A stretch of DNA of 5,927 nt, taken from contig JAIRTV010000399.1 of NCBI GenBank assembly GCA_031254675.1, forward strand, positions 1-5,927, in the 5' to 3' direction. Origin of the DNA: Planctomycetaceae bacterium. GTDB lineage: Bacteria; Planctomycetota; Planctomycetia; Pirellulales; Thermoguttaceae. The position numbers were made by a program, and so were the translations under genes. The notes beneath the pieces are model-generated. The model was not told where the DNA came from, made no database searches, and saw only the letters and a list, made by a program, of their open reading frames with translations. Of the stretch, positions 4,287 to 5,927 are shown piece by piece. Each line of letters starts with the position of its first letter. Position 1 is the first letter of the stretch.

Positions 4287-5123
4287 CTACGAAGATTTTT
4301 TATGTTTTGCCGGTTTTGTCATATTATCGTTTAAAAGGTCAAGACGTTTTTGGCATTGTTCCCAATATTCTTTTGATAATTCGAAACCGAGAAATTGCCG
4401 ACCAAGTTTTTTGGCAACCACAACTGTTGTTCCGCTACCAAGAAATGGGTCAAGAACTTTTTCGTTTGAATTACTGGACACGGTGATAATTCGTTCCAAA
4501 ATTGCTTCCGGCATTTGGCAACCATGCCAGCCGGTACGTTCATTAAATGTACCACAAACCCGCGAAACAAACCACGTGTCTTTATCGAAACCAAATTCCT
4601 GTTCTAGTTCCTGTGGGCGGAGAATCCATGTATCATCCGGCAATCGCCCTTTAGGATTCGCGCGTTTGTCGTTGTAAACAAGTTGACGCGCACTTGGTAA
4701 ACGAATCGCGTGATCATTGAACGTAAATTCACGGGCGTTTTTGACGAAGTAAAACAGATGAGCATGAGAACGTGTGAATTTTTGTTTGCAATAGACGCCG
4801 AATGTGTAATACCAAATCACCCAACTCCGGCATAGAAAACCGATATCCTGTGTCGCCGTAATTTTGAGTTCGGCAGCATATTCATCGCCAATCGCCAGCC
4901 AAAATGTTCCAGCCGGTTTCAAAATACGGTACACTTCCGCCATCCACTGTTTCGACCAATTCCGATAATCACCCGCATCGCGTTTGTCGTGATAAACATC
5001 GTATTTGTAACCGATATTGAATGGCGGATCCGCAAAAACAAGATCAACCGAACCATCCGGTAACTCTTGCATCCCCGCAATACAATCTCGGTGATAAATT
5101 GTGTTCCAGTTTATATTCGACAT
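4287..5123 (-). CDS. Beta-class DNA amino-methyltransferase (N6-adenine or N4-cytosine)
   Basis: The enzyme transfers a methyl group from S-adenosylmethionine to an exocyclic amino group in a specific DNA sequence. The product is 278 residues. Catalytic motif IV, DPPF (32-35), lies near the N-terminus in VDLVFADPPFNIGY. The AdoMet-binding motif I, DPFLGSGTT (225-233), lies near the C-terminus. This order, with the target recognition region between (about 110-200), defines the beta class. KPAGTFWLAIGDEYAAELK (69-87) is the next core strand and helix, and GWHGCQMPEAILERII (198-213) corresponds to motif X. The tail is basic (KPAKHKKSS). DPPF does not settle adenine versus cytosine, and the recognition sequence cannot be read from the protein. 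No restriction gene lies nearby, so it is probably a solitary enzyme. The start has only weak A/G-rich upstream sequence. It follows nth by 75 bases. Confidence 0.93.
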   Translation of the reverse strand: MSNINWNTIYHRDCIAGMQELPDGSVDLVFADPPFNIGYKYDVYHDKRDAGDYRNWSKQWMAEVYRILKPAGTFWLAIGDEYAAELKITATQDIGFLCRSWVIWYYTFGVYCKQKFTRSHAHLFYFVKNAREFTFNDHAIRLPSARQLVYNDKRANPKGRLPDDTWILRPQELEQEFGFDKDTWFVSRVCGTFNERTGWHGCQMPEAILERIITVSSNSNEKVLDPFLGSGTTVVVAKKLGRQFLGFELSKEYWEQCQKRLDLLNDNMTKPAKHKKSS

Positions 5124-5168
5124 GATTCTTTGGGTACTTTTCTAATTCTTTATAAATTTTGTAGCGAA

Positions 5169-5198
5169 ATTATTTTCTAATACTGTTTATATGTACAA
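5169..5198 (-). promoter_or_regulatory. Candidate promoter of the methyltransferase gene
   Basis: On the minus strand TTGTAC (5198-5193) and AATAAT (5174-5169) are 18 bases apart in the 75-base gap after nth. Transcription would start near 5162, about 40 bases before the methyltransferase ATG. The match is moderate. Confidence 0.35.
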
Positions 5199-5213
5199 TT
5201 AAACGAAAACAGT
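5182..5213. repeat. 7-bp inverted repeat across the nth stop codon
   Basis: ACTGTTT (5182-5188) and AAACAGT (5207-5213) are perfect reverse complements with an 18-base loop that contains the nth stop codon and the -35 box of the candidate methyltransferase promoter. The 7-bp arms are AT-rich with no T-run after them, so an operator seems as likely as a terminator. Confidence 0.35.
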
Positions 5214-5852
5214 GTTAATTTTCGGACAAAATTGTTTGAACGGGCATTGTGGACAATTGGGTTTGCGTGCATTGCAGTGGACGCGACCGTGCAAAATAAG
5301 AGCGTGACTCAGAAACGCCCAATCATTTTGCGGAAAAATCGCCATGAGTTCTTGTTCTACTTTTTCCGGTGTTGTACCAACCGCCAACCCCATTCGATGA
5401 GCCAACCGGAAAACGTGTGTGTCCACAACAACACCATCATTCCGACCAAACCCATTACCAAGAACAACATTCGCTGTTTTCCGACCAACACCAGGTAGAG
5501 ACGTTAAAGAATCCATCGAATCAGGAACATGACCGTGAAACTGTTCGACAATTTGCCGACATGCTCCTTGAATATTTTTAGCTTTATTGTGATAAAAACC
5601 GGTGGTACGGATGGCATGTTCGAGTTCTTCGAGTGACGCATTGGCGAAATCTTTTGCCGAACGATATGTAGCAAACAATTTCGGCGTCACCTTATTAACC
5701 TGAATATCCGTACATTGAGCGGACAGAATCGTCGCCACAAGAAGTTCCAACGGCGATTGAAATCGAAGAGAACACCCTGCCTCAGGAAATGTTTTTTTTA
5801 AAGCCGTTAGAAATCGTTTCGCAAGTCGTTTAGCAATCGGGTTGGTATCCAT
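5199..5852 (-). CDS. nth: Endonuclease III, DNA glycosylase/AP lyase
   Basis: Endonuclease III removes oxidised pyrimidines and cleaves the abasic site by beta-elimination in base excision repair. From ATG 5852 the product is 217 residues, close to the 211 of the E. coli enzyme. LLVATILSAQCTD (about 37-49) opens the HhH-GPD core. The helix-hairpin-helix is LPGVGRKTANVVLG (119-132) with the catalytic lysine K125. The catalytic aspartate is D144 in VVVDTHVFRLAHRMGL. The C-terminal iron-sulfur motif is complete: C193, C200, C203 and C209 in the C-X6-C-X2-C-X5-C spacing. An in-frame ATG at 5897 would add 15 residues without similarity or a Shine-Dalgarno site, so I prefer 5852, though it too has only a weak site. 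All residues needed for activity are present. It leads the minus-strand group; its promoter lies at or beyond the window edge. Confidence 0.96.
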   Translation of the reverse strand: MDTNPIAKRLAKRFLTALKKTFPEAGCSLRFQSPLELLVATILSAQCTDIQVNKVTPKLFATYRSAKDFANASLEELEHAIRTTGFYHNKAKNIQGACRQIVEQFHGHVPDSMDSLTSLPGVGRKTANVVLGNGFGRNDGVVVDTHVFRLAHRMGLAVGTTPEKVEQELMAIFPQNDWAFLSHALILHGRVHCNARKPNCPQCPFKQFCPKINTVFV

Positions 5853-5905
5853 AACAGAAAAACTCTGGTTTTTATGCGAAAAGCAATTATCAATCATACG
5901 TTGGT

Positions 5906-5923
5906 TTTGATTACGGAATCAAA
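5906..5923. repeat. 7-bp inverted repeat upstream of nth
   Basis: TTTGATT (5906-5912), loop ACGG and AATCAAA (5917-5923) are perfect reverse complements, about 55 bases before the preferred nth start. The stem is AT-rich and has no T-run, so it may be an operator or part of the upstream gene's 3' end; the window ends too soon to tell. Confidence 0.4.
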
Positions 5924-5927
5924 TATT

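Noticed and set aside
4252..4677. Plus-strand frame of 141 codons opposite the methyltransferase
   Set aside because: It covers the end of the methyltransferase including motif I, and shows no recognisable motif of its own.
1..5927. CRISPR array, tRNA, rRNA, transposase or integrase
   Set aside because: No regularly spaced repeats, cloverleaf with a GGTTCGAATCC-type arm, or recombinase motifs were found by eye on either strand.

Overview
The window looks like low- to moderate-GC bacterial chromosome. The right half carries recognisable chromosomal genes and the left half carries poorly known accessory genes. The AccA sequence (Cys in the FGCPHPEGYRKAL block, HAYYSVISPEGCAGILWK) and the loose use of Shine-Dalgarno sites remind me of planctomycetes, possibly a low-GC host-associated lineage. 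That assignment is memory-based inference and is not proven by anything here.

Left half (1 to about 2800). The window opens with the 3' end of an unrecognised plus-strand gene (1-237). A 236-base gap with short direct repeats follows. Next is a very AT-rich minus-strand gene (474-1433) for a DUF2726 (PD-(D/E)XK-like) domain joined to one membrane helix and an Asn/Lys-rich tail; its best initiation signals lie in a different reading frame. It diverges from a plus-strand gene (1587-2216) with a good sigma70-type promoter, a leader hairpin and a strong AGGAGG site. That gene encodes an unrecognised, mostly beta-strand protein that may hold two OB-like folds. After it comes a 303-base stretch rich in inverted repeats, and then a small basic protein gene (2520-2795).

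Right half (about 3000 to 5927). Three minus-strand genes run in the order nth (endonuclease III, base excision repair), a beta-class DNA amino-methyltransferase with no visible restriction partner, and accA (carboxyltransferase alpha subunit of acetyl-CoA carboxylase, fatty acid synthesis). The spacings (75 and 281 bases) and candidate promoters suggest they are not one tight operon. nth and the methyltransferase both act on DNA; accA is unrelated metabolism.

Strand composition changes between the halves. The plus strand is G/T-rich from 1 to about 2.8 kb, even across the minus-strand DUF2726 gene, and becomes C/A-rich to the right. This fits a replichore-type switch, an inversion endpoint or an insertion boundary near 2.8-3.0 kb. 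No integrase, transposase, tRNA, rRNA or CRISPR array is visible. The best candidates for something undescribed are the beta-rich protein, the structured spacer and the small basic protein as a unit, and the membrane-anchored DUF2726 protein with its out-of-frame start.
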